A model generated the notes under the pieces. That model was not told the origin of the DNA and made no database searches. It worked only from the letters and a program-made list of their open reading frames with translations. From positions 62,001 to 126,000 of the forward strand of contig NZ_JACJTQ010000003.1 of assembly GCF_014698735.1 (NCBI RefSeq): 64,000 bases of DNA. Reading direction: 5' to 3'. Below, one piece after another: positions 62,790 to 64,000 of this stretch. How positions within the stretch are numbered: the stretch's first letter is position 1; every line of letters starts with the position of its first letter. The DNA comes from Anabaena catenula FACHB-362 (GTDB lineage Bacteria; Cyanobacteriota; Cyanobacteriia; Cyanobacteriales; Nostocaceae). The position numbers and the translations under genes were made by a program.

Positions 62790-64000
62790 ATGAATATCAC
62801 AGGCATTTATCACGATTTTATCTACACAGACTGGATATTAAATGAAAACCAGTTTAACCCTGAGCTATTGCAACCTAGAGAAACAATTTTTACCATCGGT
62901 AATGGCTACTTAGGGACAAGGGGAAGTTTTGAAGAAGGCTATCCTCGCGCTTTATCAGCGACTTTTATTCATGGTGTTTATGATGATGTGCCGGTAGTTT
63001 ATACCGAACTCGCCAATTGTCCAGATTGGCTACCATTGGTAGTAATAATTGATGGGGAACGCTTCCGCCTTGACCAAGGTGAAATACTAGCATATAACAG
63101 ACAACTTGACCTGCGTCAGGGTGTTCTCAGCCGTTCTGTGCGTTGGCGTAGTCCCAAAGGCAAGACCATAGATATCGATTTTGAACGCTTCGCCAGCCTA
63201 GCAGATCACCATGTCTTAGGGCAACGCTGCCAGTTAACACCAGTAAATTTTCATGGGTTAATCGAAATAGAAGCTAGTATTAATGGCTACCCAGAAAATC
63301 AAGGTTTCAATCATTGGGAAGGACTAGACCAAGGTAAGATTGACAAAGGGTTCTGGTTACACAGTCGCACCCGCAACACGCAGATAGATATCGGCATGGC
63401 GGCGCGGATGACCATATCAGGAACTGAAGCGGTGCTGCAAGTTAATACTGCACCGGGCTATCCTACCGTCAGCGCAACTTTTTTCGCTGAACCAGAACAG
63501 ACTGTGACGTTAGAGAAAATTGTGACAGTTTTTACCTCGCGGGATGTTGAGGAACCAGTCACAACAGCACCAGCAAAACTCGCCCAACTACCAGACTATA
63601 TCACCCTTCGCAATGCCAATGAAAAAGCCTGGGCTGAGGTTTGGCAACAAAGTGATATTGTGATTGAGGGTGATATTACCGCAGCTTTTGCAGTTCGCTA
63701 CAACATATTTCAATTACTAATTGCTGCGAAACGTGATGATGACAAGGTGAGTATTCCCGCTAAAACTCTGTCTGGATTTGGCTATCATGGTCATGTTTTT
63801 TGGGATACAGAAATCTTTATCCTGCCATTTTTTACTTTCACCCAACCAGCCATAGCTCGAAATCTGCTCAGTTACCGCTATCACACTTTAAATGGAGCGC
63901 GACGCAAGGCGCTTCATTATGGATATCAAGGGGCGATGTTTGCTTGGGAAAGTGCTGTGACAGGAGATGAAGTCACACCTAGATGGTCACTACCGAATGA
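62790..64000 (+). CDS. Glycoside hydrolase family 65 protein (disaccharide phosphorylase/hydrolase type), 3' truncated
   Basis: The frame is open from the ATG at 62790 to the window end (403 codons), opening MNITGIYHDFIYTDWILNEN. It shows the GH65 N-terminal block FTIGNGYLGTRGSFEEGYP and then, toward the cut end, LSGFGYHGHVFWDTEIFILP, LLSYRYHTLNGARRKA and YQGAMFAWESAVTGDE. The family phosphorolyses or hydrolyses maltose, trehalose, kojibiose or similar sugars; the substrate cannot be assigned because the catalytic domain end is missing. Next to susA it suggests a disaccharide-handling locus. Confidence 0.92.
   Translation, partial: MNITGIYHDFIYTDWILNENQFNPELLQPRETIFTIGNGYLGTRGSFEEGYPRALSATFIHGVYDDVPVVYTELANCPDWLPLVVIIDGERFRLDQGEILAYNRQLDLRQGVLSRSVRWRSPKGKTIDIDFERFASLADHHVLGQRCQLTPVNFHGLIEIEASINGYPENQGFNHWEGLDQGKIDKGFWLHSRTRNTQIDIGMAARMTISGTEAVLQVNTAPGYPTVSATFFAEPEQTVTLEKIVTVFTSRDVEEPVTTAPAKLAQLPDYITLRNANEKAWAEVWQQSDIVIEGDITAAFAVRYNIFQLLIAAKRDDDKVSIPAKTLSGFGYHGHVFWDTEIFILPFFTFTQPAIARNLLSYRYHTLNGARRKALHYGYQGAMFAWESAVTGDEVTPRWSLPN

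Overview
The window reads as chromosome of a filamentous, heterocyst-forming cyanobacterium of the Nostoc/Anabaena type. The evidence is many HIP1 octamers (GCGATCGC), arrays of 7-bp short tandem repeats (AATTACG, CTGACTC, CACCTGT, GGGAACA), a ycf34 gene, a magnesium-chelatase H subunit, DevBCA-type exporter genes, a cyanobacterial sucrose synthase and a HetP-family gene. Genes lie on both strands, AT-rich and mostly in one- to four-gene units separated by repeat-filled spacers. No tRNA, rRNA or CRISPR array was recognised.

Layout. 1-10 kb: 5'-truncated murG, a membrane histidine kinase, small membrane or secreted proteins, a TxlA/HCF164-like thioredoxin, a NIL-ferredoxin, a CHAD protein, three exported proteins and a peptidoglycan amidase. 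10-20 kb: a large chlH-type gene carrying repeat insertions in frame, a CheA-like ATPase fragment, a cytochrome b561 and a hybrid kinase. 19.6-23 kb: CCA-adding enzyme, ycf34, tsaB. 23-32 kb: a signalling and stress block with two UspA proteins, a very large kinase-transcription factor fusion, a CheY-like receiver, a DUF1622 protein, a phosphoribosyltransferase and a LabA-like NYN protein. 32.8-39.9 kb: HtrA protease; a TetR regulator with a DevB-DUF2834-DevC-DevA export operon; a probable nucleotidyltransferase/XRE toxin-antitoxin pair. 40-50 kb: lone ExbB, an MMADHC-like protein, a 1760-residue kinase-ATPase-GAF-cyclase, a potassium channel, argD. 50-57 kb: DUF1963 protein, a frameshifted small gene, an ADP-forming acyl-CoA synthetase/GNAT fusion, a TnpB element. 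57-64 kb: DUF442-like phosphatase, HetP-family protein, sucrose synthase and a 3'-truncated GH65 phosphorylase.

The most striking non-genic content is several families of small non-coding mobile-looking elements. One (7377-7591 and 22934-23098) has 14-bp terminal inverted repeats and an 8-bp candidate target duplication at each copy. Another (59284-59595) has 21-bp perfect terminal repeats flanked by TATA. Two further families carry heptamer arrays or a GTAGGGTGGG-type hairpin inside a conserved frame. Related repeats have entered chlH without breaking its frame. On the genic side, the best leads are the regulator-kinase fusion at 24508-28371, the palindromic candidate TetR operator shared by tetR and the inner dev promoter region, the NTase/XRE pair, and the TnpB gene bounded by a near-perfect 25-nt inverted repeat.
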